A stretch of DNA of 64,000 bases from Rhodobacterales bacterium (GCA_021155205.1 JAJNPS010000018.1:231126-295125), one strand, 5' to 3'; counted from the stretch's first letter, positions 17,287 to 26,659 are shown. The notes: generated from the sequence alone by a model not told the origin. Program-made: numbers and translations.

Positions 17287-19458
17287 TTAGCCCTGTTTCA
17301 GAAAGACGCACGACAAGGGCGGCAAGGTGACAAGAGCCGACTGCGCCTGCCCATGCCAGGACTTGCCCTCGGTCTTGACGCCACCAAGGTTTCCCCGGTT
17401 CCCCCCGCCATAGACCGCAGAGTCGGTATTCAGCACCTCGATCCACGGCCCCGCCGCAGGCAGGCCCAGCCGATAGCGCCGCTCCACCGGCGTCATGTTG
17501 ACCGCCACGACCACCATCGGGTCCTTGGCATCGCCGCGGCGTACCCAGGCATAGACCGACGCCTCGGCATCGTTGGATTCCAGCCACTGGAACCCTTCGG
17601 GCCGCGTGTCATGCAGGTGCAGCGCAGGTGTGCCACGGTAAAGGTGGTTCAGGTCGCGCACCAAGGTCTGCACACCTTTATGTTCGGGAATGTCCAACTG
17701 GTGCCAGTCGAGGCTCTGGTTGTGGTTCCATTCCGCGCCTTGGGCGAACTCGCAGCCCATGAACAACAGCTTTTTGCCCGGATGGCCCCACATGAACCCG
17801 TAATAGGCGCGCAGGTTGGCGAACTTTTCCCAGTCCCCGCCCGGCATCTTGGACAGCATGCTGCCCTTGCCGTGGACGACCTCGTCATGGCTGATCGGCA
17901 GCACATAATTCTCCGACCAGGCATAGTGCAGTCCGAACGTCATCTTGTGGTGATGGTACTGCCGGTAGATCGGATCGCGGTGCATGTAGCTGAGGGTGTC
18001 GTTCATCCAGCCCATGTTCCACTTGAACCCGAACCCGAGACCGCCGTGGTTGACGGGGCGCGACACACCGGCAAACGCCGTCGATTCCTCGGCCACCGTC
18101 ATGATCCCGGGCGCCTGGCCATAGGCCTGGATGTTCATCTGCTGCAGGACGGAAATCGCCTCGTAGTTTTCCCGGCCACCATCACGGTTGGGGATCCACT
18201 GCCCATCCTTGCGGCTGTAGTCGCGGTAGAGCATGGATGCCACCGCATCCACCCGCAGCCCATCCAGATGATATTCCTCCAGCCAATACAAGGCGTTGGA
18301 GATCAGGTAATTCCGCACCTCGGACCGCCCGTAGTTGAAGATCAGGGTGTTCCAGTCCTGATGAAACCCCTCGCGCGGGTCCTGATGTTCATAAAGCGCG
18401 GTCCCGTCAAACCGCCCCAGCCCATGCGCATCGGTCGGGAAATGCCCCGGCACCCAGTCGAGCAGTATGCCCAACCCCTTGCGATGCGCCGCATCGACCA
18501 TGGCGCGGAACTCCGAAGGCGTGCCGTGCCGGATCGTCGGCGCGAACAGGCCCACCGGCTGATAGCCCCAGGACCCGTCAAACGGATATTCACTGACCGG
18601 CATCAGCTCGATATGGGTAAACCCCATCTCGACCACGTAATCGACCAGCTGGTCCGCCAGTTCCAGATAAGACAGCATCCGGTTCCCTGGCGCGCGCCGC
18701 CATGACCCCAGATGCACCTCATAGACCGATATCGGCGCATCGACGTTGTGATGCGCACCACGCGCCTTCATCCAGGCATCATCATGCCAGTCGCCACCGA
18801 TCCGGCGCACCACGCTCGCATTCGCAGGCGGATGCTCCGACCCGAACCCCACCGGATCCGCCTTCAGCGGCAGCAACGCCCCATGCGGGCCGCGGATCTC
18901 ATACTTGTAGACCGTCCCCTCGGTCAGCCCCGGCACGAACGTCTCCCACACACCTGTCGAGCCACGCCGCCGCATCGGATGGCGCCGCCCGTCCCAGATG
19001 TTGAAATCGCCCACCACCGACACGCGTTCGGCATTCGGGGCCCAGACGGCAAAGCTGACGCCGTCCACGCCTTCATGGGTGATCGGATGCGCGCCAAGCG
19101 CCTTCCAGAGCCGCATATGCGTGCCCTCGCCCAGAAGGTACTCGTCCATCTCGCCCAAGACGGGACCGAACCGGAACGGATCGTCGAATTCCCAGGTTGC
19201 GCCATGCCCCTCGGCGCGCAGCCGGTACGCCGCCTTGCGCGGCATGATGCAGGTGAACAACCCCGGTCGGTCCGCCACCGGATCGCAGTCCAGCACCGAT
19301 TTCCCCGTCAGCACCCACAGCCGGTCCGCCCCCGGCACGAACGCCGTCACGACGGTCTTTCCGGCGCGCTTTTGCGGACCCAGTACGGCAAAGGGATCGC
19401 CATGCCGTCCGTCGATGATCGCCAGGGATGTGTCGGCGTCGATCAGTGTCTCGGTCAT
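17287..19458 (-). CDS. glgB: 1,4-alpha-glucan branching enzyme
   Basis: This 723-residue GH13/CBM48 enzyme introduces alpha-1,6 branches. Two N-terminal beta domains (GRHGDPFAVLGPQ and GVSFAVWAPNAERVSVVGDFN) precede the catalytic barrel. The nucleophile Asp is in LDGLRVDAVASMLYRDYSR, the acid Glu in MTVAEESTAFAGV, and the third Asp in ISHDEVVHGKGSM. The length is typical of the full-length two-domain N-terminus form. Confidence 0.97.
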   Translation of the reverse strand: MTETLIDADTSLAIIDGRHGDPFAVLGPQKRAGKTVVTAFVPGADRLWVLTGKSVLDCDPVADRPGLFTCIMPRKAAYRLRAEGHGATWEFDDPFRFGPVLGEMDEYLLGEGTHMRLWKALGAHPITHEGVDGVSFAVWAPNAERVSVVGDFNIWDGRRHPMRRRGSTGVWETFVPGLTEGTVYKYEIRGPHGALLPLKADPVGFGSEHPPANASVVRRIGGDWHDDAWMKARGAHHNVDAPISVYEVHLGSWRRAPGNRMLSYLELADQLVDYVVEMGFTHIELMPVSEYPFDGSWGYQPVGLFAPTIRHGTPSEFRAMVDAAHRKGLGILLDWVPGHFPTDAHGLGRFDGTALYEHQDPREGFHQDWNTLIFNYGRSEVRNYLISNALYWLEEYHLDGLRVDAVASMLYRDYSRKDGQWIPNRDGGRENYEAISVLQQMNIQAYGQAPGIMTVAEESTAFAGVSRPVNHGGLGFGFKWNMGWMNDTLSYMHRDPIYRQYHHHKMTFGLHYAWSENYVLPISHDEVVHGKGSMLSKMPGGDWEKFANLRAYYGFMWGHPGKKLLFMGCEFAQGAEWNHNQSLDWHQLDIPEHKGVQTLVRDLNHLYRGTPALHLHDTRPEGFQWLESNDAEASVYAWVRRGDAKDPMVVVAVNMTPVERRYRLGLPAAGPWIEVLNTDSAVYGGGNRGNLGGVKTEGKSWHGQAQSALVTLPPLSCVFLKQG

Positions 19459-19492
19459 AGTCCCCCCAAAAGTCTTCGAACCTGCCCTGTGC

Positions 19493-21898
19493 CTACAATG
19501 CCGACGTCACGCTCCATATCTCCGCCATGTAACCACGGATCGTCCGGTCGGACGAGAAAAAGCCCGACCTTGCCGTGTTCAGCGCCGCCATCTTCTCCCA
19601 GCGGCGGCGGTCGGCAAAAGCGCGATCCACCTGCCCCTGTGCTGCATGATAGGCGTCAAAGTCCGACGCGACGAGGAAATAGTCGCTGTGCCACATCCGG
19701 TGCACCAGCCCATGATAGCGGTCGGGCTGGTCTGGACTGAACCGCCCCTCGGCGATCATCTGCAACACGTCCTGCAGGGGTTGGCTTGCCTCGATCGCCA
19801 GCCGCGAATGGTCCGCGACCTCGCGCCGTTTCGTGACCTCTTCGGCCGTCATGCCAAAAAGAAAAAAGTTCTCGTCCCCGACCTCGTGCAGGATTTCCAC
19901 GTTGGCACCATCCAGCGTGCCGATGGTGGGCGCGCCGTTCATCATGAACTTCATGTTGCCGGTGCCGGATGCCTCTTTGCCCGCTGTGCTGATCTGTTCC
20001 GACAAATCCGCCGCAGGGATCAGGTGTTCGGCCATCGAGACGTTGTAGTTCGCCGGGTAGACGATCTTCAAAAGGTCGCCCGTCACCGGGTCAGCATTAA
20101 CAACGTCCGCTACATCATTGATCAGATGTATGATTTCCTTTGCGACTGCATAACCCGGCGCGGACTTGCCACCGAAAATCTTGACCCGCGGCACCCAACC
20201 CGCTGTCGGGTTCGCGCGGATTTCCGACCAATGCGCCACCGTCTGAAGGATGTTCAGAAGCTGGCGCTTGTATTCATGGATGCGCTTGATCTGCACGTCG
20301 AACAGGGCATCCGGCAAGACCTGCACGCCCGTCGTCGTCTTGATCCAGGCCGCGAGGTTGCGCTTGTTGGTCAGCTTTGCCGCGTCGAACCGGTCGAGGA
20401 ACCCCATGTCCTTGACATGCGGTTCCAGCTCTTTCAGCCGGTCGAGATTGTCTTCCCAACCCTCGCCGATCGTCTCGGTGATCAGGCCCGACAGCGCGGG
20501 GTTCGCCAGCCGCAGCCAGCGGCGCGGCGTCACACCGTTCGTCTGGTTGACGATCCGCCCCGGATGCAGCCGGTGAAGCTCCGGGAACAGCGACGACTTG
20601 ATAAGGTCCGAATGCAGCGCCGACACGCCGTTCACATGGCTGGCCATCACGAACGCCAGTTCGCCCATCCGGACCTCGTGGTGCTTGACGATGCCGACGT
20701 AATGGGGCCGCGCCGGATACATCCGGCGGTGCCAGCTGTCGATGCGTTCCACGATCTGCATGTGGCGCGGCAGCACGTTGCCAAAGGTGAACGTCGCCCA
20801 GCGTTCCAGCGCCTCGGGCAGAAGGGTGTGGTTGGTATAGCCCAGACAGGCCCGCGCGGTATCAAGCGCCGTGTCGAACTCCATCCCGTGTTCGTCAGAC
20901 AAGAGCCGCACCAGTTCCGGCCCTGCAATCGCCGGATGGGTGTCGTTCATCTGGATCGCGACATGCTTTGGCAGGGCCGCAAGATCCGTGTGATCCGCCA
21001 GATACCGGCGCAGAATGTCCTGCAACGCCGCAGAGGTCAGGAAAAATTCCTGCTTCAGGCGCAATTCCTTGCCTGCATAGGTCGTGTCGTCGGGATAAAG
21101 CACCCGACTCAGGGTCCGCGCCAGGTTTTCCGGTTCGGCGGCGGCGGCATAGTCGCCCCGGTTGAACCGCTCCAGATCGAACTGCGTCGTCGGTTTCGCC
21201 GCCCAAAGCCGCAATGTATTGGCCCAGCGCCCCTTCCAGCCGATCACCGGCGTATCATGGGCGACCGCGCGCACCGTCTCGCCGGGTTCCCAGACCTCCC
21301 GCCCATCCTTTGTCGCGACCGTGCCCTTGAACGGGATCACATAGGACGCCTCGGGGCGTTCGAATTCCCAGGGGTTGCGCGTCATCAGCCAGTCTTCGGG
21401 CGTTTCCGCCTGCTGTCCGCCCTGGAACCGCTGGCGAAAGAGGCCATGCTCGTACCGGATACCATAGCCATAGGCCGGCACGCCCAGCGTCGCCATCGAC
21501 TCCATGAAGCACGCCGCCAGCCGCCCCAGACCGCCGTTGCCCAAGGCGGCGTCGGGTTCGTCCTCGATCAGGCCGCGCACATCGACGCCGAAGTCAGCCA
21601 TCGTCGATTTGACCGTGTCGTAAAGCCCCAGATTGATCGTCGCATCCTCAAGCAGGCGCCCGATCAGAAATTCCATCGACAGATAATAGACCCGCTTGTG
21701 GCCGGCATCCCAGGTCTTGCGGGTCGAGGTGAACCACGGCCCCACGATCCGGTCGCGGATCGAAAAGCTGAGCGCAAGCCGCCAGTCGTAGGTCGATGCG
21801 TGCCCTGCATCCTTGCCCAGCGTAAAGGTCAGGTGCCGAAGCACATCGGCCTTGAGCAGCTTTGGCGTCAGGCTCAGATCAGTCACGGTTCCGTCCAT
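19493..21898 (-). CDS. glgP: glycogen/maltodextrin phosphorylase
   Basis: This GT35 enzyme of 801 residues releases glucose 1-phosphate from non-reducing ends of alpha-glucan. The PLP lysine is in ASGTGNMKFMMNGAPTIG, and the N-terminal YYLSMEFLIGRLL and LGNGGLGRLAACFMES blocks are diagnostic. It is the first gene of the glgP-glgB-glgC-glgA-glgX-pgm operon, 34 bases before glgB. Breakdown and synthesis genes are thus co-transcribed. Confidence 0.97.
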   Translation of the reverse strand: MDGTVTDLSLTPKLLKADVLRHLTFTLGKDAGHASTYDWRLALSFSIRDRIVGPWFTSTRKTWDAGHKRVYYLSMEFLIGRLLEDATINLGLYDTVKSTMADFGVDVRGLIEDEPDAALGNGGLGRLAACFMESMATLGVPAYGYGIRYEHGLFRQRFQGGQQAETPEDWLMTRNPWEFERPEASYVIPFKGTVATKDGREVWEPGETVRAVAHDTPVIGWKGRWANTLRLWAAKPTTQFDLERFNRGDYAAAAEPENLARTLSRVLYPDDTTYAGKELRLKQEFFLTSAALQDILRRYLADHTDLAALPKHVAIQMNDTHPAIAGPELVRLLSDEHGMEFDTALDTARACLGYTNHTLLPEALERWATFTFGNVLPRHMQIVERIDSWHRRMYPARPHYVGIVKHHEVRMGELAFVMASHVNGVSALHSDLIKSSLFPELHRLHPGRIVNQTNGVTPRRWLRLANPALSGLITETIGEGWEDNLDRLKELEPHVKDMGFLDRFDAAKLTNKRNLAAWIKTTTGVQVLPDALFDVQIKRIHEYKRQLLNILQTVAHWSEIRANPTAGWVPRVKIFGGKSAPGYAVAKEIIHLINDVADVVNADPVTGDLLKIVYPANYNVSMAEHLIPAADLSEQISTAGKEASGTGNMKFMMNGAPTIGTLDGANVEILHEVGDENFFLFGMTAEEVTKRREVADHSRLAIEASQPLQDVLQMIAEGRFSPDQPDRYHGLVHRMWHSDYFLVASDFDAYHAAQGQVDRAFADRRRWEKMAALNTARSGFFSSDRTIRGYMAEIWSVTSAL

Positions 21899-22201
21899 GT
21901 GTCACATCACCCTTGGCACGCGCGTCACCCTAGCCCGTCGCAGAGACAGGTCAAGACGCCGGATCATCGTGGCGGACTGCCCCCGCAGTGTCGAAAGAAT
22001 CATGGGCCATTCCTTCACATTCATTTTCAAAACGCTTTTATCATGATGCGCATTCCCGCACAAACTGCGCAGATTTTGCTGTTTTTTCAACTGATGACTT
22101 CCTCAAACCGCTTTGGACGCCATCTTCGTCATTCAAGTATCTGCTCACTATATGAGCACTTGCTCATCCCGCAGGCGCTGGGCGTGATCCGAAACGCCGC
22201 G
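21899..22201. other. 303-base leader/promoter region upstream of glgP
   Basis: No credible gene is seen; the 62-codon minus frame here has no family-like features. The sequence is more AT-rich than its neighbours and should hold the promoter of the glycogen operon. The clearest structure is the perfect palindrome at 22152-22167. I could not place a convincing -35/-10 pair. Confidence 0.5.
22152..22167. promoter_or_regulatory. perfect inverted repeat ATGAGCA-CT-TGCTCAT upstream of glgP
   Basis: The two 7-base arms are perfect and separated by CT. An extra half-site, TGCTCA, lies at 22142-22147. The shape suits a dimeric winged-helix regulator of the ArsR or MarR type. It lies about 255 bases upstream of glgP and just downstream of the dipeptidase stop. 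Confidence 0.45.
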
Positions 22202-23284
22202 TCATGCCCCCCAGGTCCGGCCCAGGACGTCCATCCAGTTGCGCCAGGCCAGCTTGTGCAAAAGCTCCTTGTCAAAACCATGACGCGCCAGCACCGCCAT
22301 CATGTCCGGCAGTCCCGCCGCATCCCGGATGACGTCCGGCACCGCCGCCCCGTCGAAATCCGACCCGAAGCCGACATGATCCTCGCCCAGATGCGCGATC
22401 AGGTGATCCAGATGCCGCAACACCGGATCCCAGCCGCAATCGCCCCCCGGCCGCCCGTCGGGACGCAGGAAACAGGTGGCAAAGTTCAGCCCCACCATGC
22501 CGCTGCTGTCCCTGATCACCGCCAGTTGACGGTCGGTCAGGTTGCGACTGCTGGGGGTCACGGCATGCGCATTGGAATGGGTTGCGACCAGGGGCGCATC
22601 ACTGATACGCGCCACGTCGTTGAATCCGGCCTCGTTGATGTGCGAAAGATCAACAACGAGCCGCAAGGCGTTGCATTCCCTTATCAAATCCTTGCCTGCC
22701 TCGGTCAGCCCCGGCCCGGTATCCGGCCCCGACGGAAACCGGAACGGCACGCCATGGCCAAAGATCGTGGGCCTGCTCCAGACCGGCCCCAGCGACCGCA
22801 GACCCATCGCGTGAAAAAGCGGCAAGGCGTCCAGGTCGGCGGCAATCGCCTCGCCACCTTCCATGTGCAGCACGCCCGCGATGGCACCGTCCGCCCGCGC
22901 CGCCTCGATCTCTGCCACCGTGGTACAGCCACGGAACGCCCCGTCCGAGGCGCGGATCATCCAGTGGAAATGCCCCGCCATGGCCAGCGCCACCGGCTGC
23001 GCCAGCATCGAAGGGAGCAAGGGCGGCAGCGGTACATCATAGGGGGGATTGTCCATCACCGCATTCATTGCAGCCAGGTCGACCACCTCGCCCGTCGCGG
23101 GCGAGGGCACATAGATCGCGAACATGCCCCCAGCAAACCCGCCCGCCCGCATCCGCGGCAGGTCCAGATGCCCGCGCCCCTCCCCCGTCAGCCAGATTTC
23201 CGCGCGCCGCTCCGGCGCTTTCAAAAGCCGCAAGAGGATGTCGTTGTGGCCATCGAAAACAGGGTATGTCTGCATGTCCGTCAT
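22202..23284 (-). CDS. membrane dipeptidase (renal dipeptidase family, M19)
   Basis: This 360-residue zinc dipeptidase shows the M19 metal ligands in order: FDGHNDILL (HxD) near the N-terminus, MEGGEAIAADL (Glu), VDLSHINE (His), ATHSNAHAV (His) and GFGSDFDGA (Asp). It hydrolyses dipeptides, including D-amino acid dipeptides in some members. No signal peptide is seen, so it is probably cytoplasmic. The start at 23284 has GGGGAAAG just upstream; the 58-codon extension has no family features. Confidence 0.93.
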   Translation of the reverse strand: MTDMQTYPVFDGHNDILLRLLKAPERRAEIWLTGEGRGHLDLPRMRAGGFAGGMFAIYVPSPATGEVVDLAAMNAVMDNPPYDVPLPPLLPSMLAQPVALAMAGHFHWMIRASDGAFRGCTTVAEIEAARADGAIAGVLHMEGGEAIAADLDALPLFHAMGLRSLGPVWSRPTIFGHGVPFRFPSGPDTGPGLTEAGKDLIRECNALRLVVDLSHINEAGFNDVARISDAPLVATHSNAHAVTPSSRNLTDRQLAVIRDSSGMVGLNFATCFLRPDGRPGGDCGWDPVLRHLDHLIAHLGEDHVGFGSDFDGAAVPDVIRDAAGLPDMMAVLARHGFDKELLHKLAWRNWMDVLGRTWGA

Positions 23285-23557
23285 TGTCTTTCCCCGCGCG
23301 CCTGGCGCGGCGCCTGCGCCAAGGCTGGCATGCCCGCCGGGGAATGGCCAGCGCCCTCGAACAGCCCCGTGCGGTGCGCAATGTGTCACCTGCGAAACAC
23401 TTTGTTCCCCGATCTCACGCGACCGTGCATCAACGCCCGTTGCGCAAAGGCCCTGCAAAGGCTAAATTTATCCACAGGCGGATTTTCGCCCCAGTCCCGA
23501 CACCGTTGTCAGCGAGTGCAGAACAACAACAACGTTAACCGTCAGCGAAGCAGTCAG

Positions 23558-23689
23558 ATGTCGAAAAAACCCCAGCCCAGCCCGCAACAGGGCAGCAGCC
23601 AGGCCCCCTCCCAGCAGCAAGGTCAGCAGACCCCGACCCCGCAACAGCAGGCCGGCCAGCCGATCATCCGCGACTGGGCCTCGATCTAG
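23558..23689 (+). CDS. small proline/glutamine-rich protein (hypothetical)
   Basis: A 43-codon frame starts MSKKPQPSPQQG and ends QPIIRDWASI. The middle is almost only P, Q, S, G and T. It is not part of any recognised family. It starts about 270 bases from the dipeptidase gene and runs in the direction of the TfoX-C gene, 72 bases away. The ribosome binding site is weak (GAAG). The defined non-repetitive C-terminus argues for a real protein; the low-complexity body argues for caution. Confidence 0.4.
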   Translation: MSKKPQPSPQQGSSQAPSQQQGQQTPTPQQQAGQPIIRDWASI

Positions 23690-23761
23690 ACCGGCGGTCT
23701 TTACCGCCAAAGGCCCGTTCGGCTATACTTCGCGGCAGGTCTGCAAGGGGCTTGCGCGACG

Positions 23762-24100
23762 ATGCCCGATCCGGTTTCCTCGATCCCCAATCTCGGGCCT
23801 GCGTCCGAGGCTGCCTTTGCCCGCGCCGGCATTACCACCGCGCAGCAAGTCCGTGACCTCGGCGCGGATGAGGCCTATCGTCGTCTGCTTCTGAGCGGCA
23901 GCCAGCCCCATTTCATCGGTTATTACGTGCTGGTGATGGGTCTGCAGGGTCGCCCCTGGAACGACTGCAAGGGGGAGGAGAAAAACGCCCTGCGCTTGCG
24001 GTTCGATGCCATCAAGGACGGATTGATCGGCACCAAGGAAAAGGGCCGCTCGGATCTCGAGACGGCCCTTCGGATGCTTGGCGTGGTCGAACGCGGCTAA
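23762..24100 (+). CDS. TfoX C-terminal domain protein
   Basis: This 112-residue protein consists of a TfoX/Sxy C-terminal helix-hairpin-helix-like domain: SIPNLGPASEAAFARAGITT, then QQVRDLGADEAYRRLL. The N-terminal TfoX domain is absent. In gammaproteobacteria full-length TfoX/Sxy activates competence genes with CRP; stand-alone C-terminal domains have no proven role. It converges with ndk. Confidence 0.85.
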   Translation: MPDPVSSIPNLGPASEAAFARAGITTAQQVRDLGADEAYRRLLLSGSQPHFIGYYVLVMGLQGRPWNDCKGEEKNALRLRFDAIKDGLIGTKEKGRSDLETALRMLGVVERG

Positions 24101-24104
24101 CCCC

Positions 24105-24142
24105 AAATTTCACACGTGAAATTTGCAAAATCCTTCGAAGGA
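24105..24142. terminator. twin palindrome between convergent genes, probable bidirectional terminator
   Basis: AAATTTCACACGTGAAATTT (24105-24124; 9-base arms around AC) is followed by the perfect palindrome TCCTTCGAAGGA (24131-24142). It starts five bases after the TfoX-C stop and ends seven bases before the ndk stop. The layout repeats that at 1853-1889. Confidence 0.7.
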
Positions 24143-24149
24143 CCTTGGG

Positions 24150-24572
24150 TCAGCCCACCAGTTCCAGCCCCGAGAAGTAGAACGCGATCTCGCGCGCCGC
24201 CGATGCCTCGCTGTCCGACCCATGCACCGAGTTTTCGCCGACCGACAGCGCGAACTCCTTGCGGATCGTGCCGTCCGCCGCATTGGCCGGGTTCGTCGCG
24301 CCCATCACTTCGCGGTTCTTCAGGATGGCGCCCTCGCCCTCCAGCACCTGCACGACGACCGGCTGCGACGCCATGAATTCGCACAACTCGCCGTAGAACC
24401 CGCGCTCCTTGTGCTCGGCGTAGAACTGGCCTGCCTGCGCGACCGTCAGGTGGATGCGCTTTTGGGCCACGATGCGCAGACCGGCCTCTTCGAACTTGGC
24501 ATTGATCTTGCCGGTCAGGTTGCGTTTGGTCGCATCGGGCTTGATGATCGACAGGGTGCGTTCGGTGGCCAT
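24150..24572 (-). CDS. ndk: nucleoside diphosphate kinase
   Basis: This 140-residue enzyme transfers the gamma phosphate between nucleoside triphosphates and diphosphates. The N-terminus MATERTLSIIKPDATKRN is family-typical, and the catalytic histidine lies in ENSVHGSDSEASAAREIAFYF, seen as NSVHGSDS. Length is exact for bacterial Ndk, which fixes the start at 24572. Single gene. Confidence 0.98.
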   Translation of the reverse strand: MATERTLSIIKPDATKRNLTGKINAKFEEAGLRIVAQKRIHLTVAQAGQFYAEHKERGFYGELCEFMASQPVVVQVLEGEGAILKNREVMGATNPANAADGTIRKEFALSVGENSVHGSDSEASAAREIAFYFSGLELVG

Positions 24573-24784
24573 GGTGGTCCTCGTCTTTGCTGATGTGCAG
24601 GCCCCTGCCCGCACCGGAAATCCGGGTGCCTGCTAGCATGCGGGAGGGGGCTTGAAAAGGCGGGAATGGCGGGCTTTGCTGGCACATTGCCGCTGGGGCC
24701 GTGCCGGGACGCCCACCGATGAAAGATCAGGTGCGCCCGCCTTCCCGGTTGACGCCGCAACTTGCTTGAGGCAAGCCCCGCCCC

Positions 24785-26632
24785 ATGCTGAAAATCGCCG
24801 ATATCACCTATTCCGTCGAAGGCCGCCCCCTGCTCGAAGGGGCTTCGGCCACCATTCCCGCCGGTCACAAGGTCGGCCTTGTCGGGCGCAACGGGGCGGG
24901 CAAGACCACGCTTTTCCGCCTGATCCGGGGCGAACTGGCGCTGGAAGGCGGCGAGATTTCCCTGCCGTCCCGCGCCCGCATCGGCGGCGTCGCGCAAGAG
25001 GTGCCATCGTCCGAAACGTCCCTCCTCGACACGGTGCTGCAGGCCGATACCGAACGTGCCAGCCTCCTTCTTGAGGCCGAAACCGCCCACGACCCCCACC
25101 GTATCGCCGAAATTCAGGCCCGCCTCTCTGACATCGACGCGTGGAGCGCCGAAGGTCGCGCATCCAGCATTCTCAAGGGGTTGGGATTCGATGCCGAGGC
25201 GCAACTGAAACCCTGTTCGGCCTTTTCCGGCGGCTGGCGGATGCGCGTGGCACTGGCGGGGGTGTTGTTCGCCCAACCCGACCTGTTGCTGCTGGACGAA
25301 CCGACCAACTACCTCGACCTCGAGGGTGCCTTGTGGCTGGAAAGCTACCTGACCAAGTACCCCCACACCGTCCTGATCATCAGCCACGACCGCGGCCTTC
25401 TCAACCGCGCGGTCCAGGGCATCCTGCATCTCGATGCCAAAAAACTGACCTACTGGACCGGTCCCTACGACCAGTTCGCGAGGCAAATGGCCGAACGCCG
25501 CGCCGTCCTGCAGGCCGAGGCGAAAAAGCAGGAACTGCGCCGCGCGCATCTGCAGTCCTTTGTCGACCGGTTCAAGGCAAAGGCGTCCAAAGCCGTCCAG
25601 GCCCAGTCCCGCGTCAAGATGCTGGAAAGGATGGTGACGATCACCGCCCCCGAGGATGCGAAAAAGGTCGTGTTCACCTTTCCCAAGCCCGAAGAACTGT
25701 CGCCCCCCATCATCAACATGGATGGCGCGGCGGTCGGCTATGGCGGCCCGCCGGTCCTGCGCAAGCTTTCGCTCAGGATCGACCAGGACGACCGGATCGC
25801 CCTTCTGGGTCGGAACGGAGAAGGAAAGTCAACCCTTTCCAAGCTGTTGGCGGGCAAACTCCATTCTTCCGAAGGCAAACTGACGAAATCGTCGAAACTG
25901 CGGATCGGCTATTTCGCGCAGCATCAGGTTGACGAACTTCACATCGACGAAACCCCGCTCCAGCACCTGATGGCACTGCGCCCCGCCGAAGGCCAGGCAC
26001 GCCTCCGCGCCCGTCTTGCCGGGTTCGGCCTGATGGCGGATCAGGCCGAAACCGTTGTTGGTCGCCTGTCCGGCGGGCAAAAGGCGCGCCTGTCGCTCCT
26101 CCTCGCCACCATCGACGCGCCACACCTTCTGATCCTGGATGAACCCACCAACCACCTCGACATGGAAAGCCGCGAGGCGTTGGTCGAGGCGCTGACCGAA
26201 TATTCCGGCGCGGTGATCCTCGTCAGCCACGACATGCATCTGTTGGGCCTCGTCGCCGACCGGCTGTGGCTGGTCAAGGGTGGTGCCGTCACACCCTTTA
26301 CCGAGGACCTCGATGCCTATCGCCGTCAGCTTTTGGCCGGGGACGAAGATACCAAAGTCGCCACAAAACCCGTTGAAATAAAAAAGAAAATAAGCCGAGA
26401 TGACATGCTGTCGCTGCGCCTCGAGGTGCGCAAATGCGAGGACCGGCTGGCCAAGATCAACGAAATGCGCGACCGGCTGGCAAAGAAACTTGCGGATCCG
26501 GACCTGTATGAACCTGCCCGCATCGGCGAGCTGGAAACCTGGAACAAGAAATACGCCGAAGTGATGGAGGCGCTGGACCGCGCCGAAGCGATGTGGCTGG
26601 CGGCGCAGGAAAAACTCGAATCCGCCGCCTGA
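24785..26632 (+). CDS. ABC-F family ATP-binding protein
   Basis: This 615-residue protein has two ABC ATPase domains in one chain and no membrane segments. Domain 1 has Walker A GRNGAGKTT, signature FSGGWRMRVALA and Walker B LLLLDEPTNYLD. Domain 2 has GRNGEGKST, LSGGQKARLSL and LLILDEPTNHLD. A charged linker follows domain 1, and a coiled-coil-like C-terminus (residues ~530-610) is rich in Lys, Glu and Arg. ABC-F proteins act on ribosomes; this is closest in layout to the YheS/Uup group. No resistance context is seen. Confidence 0.93.
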   Translation: MLKIADITYSVEGRPLLEGASATIPAGHKVGLVGRNGAGKTTLFRLIRGELALEGGEISLPSRARIGGVAQEVPSSETSLLDTVLQADTERASLLLEAETAHDPHRIAEIQARLSDIDAWSAEGRASSILKGLGFDAEAQLKPCSAFSGGWRMRVALAGVLFAQPDLLLLDEPTNYLDLEGALWLESYLTKYPHTVLIISHDRGLLNRAVQGILHLDAKKLTYWTGPYDQFARQMAERRAVLQAEAKKQELRRAHLQSFVDRFKAKASKAVQAQSRVKMLERMVTITAPEDAKKVVFTFPKPEELSPPIINMDGAAVGYGGPPVLRKLSLRIDQDDRIALLGRNGEGKSTLSKLLAGKLHSSEGKLTKSSKLRIGYFAQHQVDELHIDETPLQHLMALRPAEGQARLRARLAGFGLMADQAETVVGRLSGGQKARLSLLLATIDAPHLLILDEPTNHLDMESREALVEALTEYSGAVILVSHDMHLLGLVADRLWLVKGGAVTPFTEDLDAYRRQLLAGDEDTKVATKPVEIKKKISRDDMLSLRLEVRKCEDRLAKINEMRDRLAKKLADPDLYEPARIGELETWNKKYAEVMEALDRAEAMWLAAQEKLESAA

Positions 26633-26659
26633 TCCTTTCCGCCCGACCTTTCCGATTGT

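Noticed and set aside
21902..22090. A 62-codon minus-strand frame just upstream of glgP, starting MKKQQNLRSLCGN
   Set aside because: Tempting because of its AT-rich, lysine-rich start, but the rest is arginine-rich without any motif and there is no clear ribosome binding site; more likely leader DNA of the glycogen operon.
23468..23476. A perfect DnaA box, TTATCCACA
   Set aside because: A single 9-base match is expected by chance about once in a window this size, and there is no cluster of boxes, AT-rich unwinding region or replication gene nearby, so it is not an origin.
18998..23689. A 1563-codon plus-strand open frame across glgB, glgP and the dipeptidase gene
   Set aside because: It is the antisense shadow of three well-recognised genes in high-GC DNA; its text is rich in R, H, P and Q with no domain. 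Only the last 43 codons, beyond the dipeptidase gene, might be a separate small gene.
24785..26632. The ABC-F protein as an antibiotic resistance determinant
   Set aside because: Its layout fits the ubiquitous housekeeping ABC-F group, and nothing around it suggests resistance.
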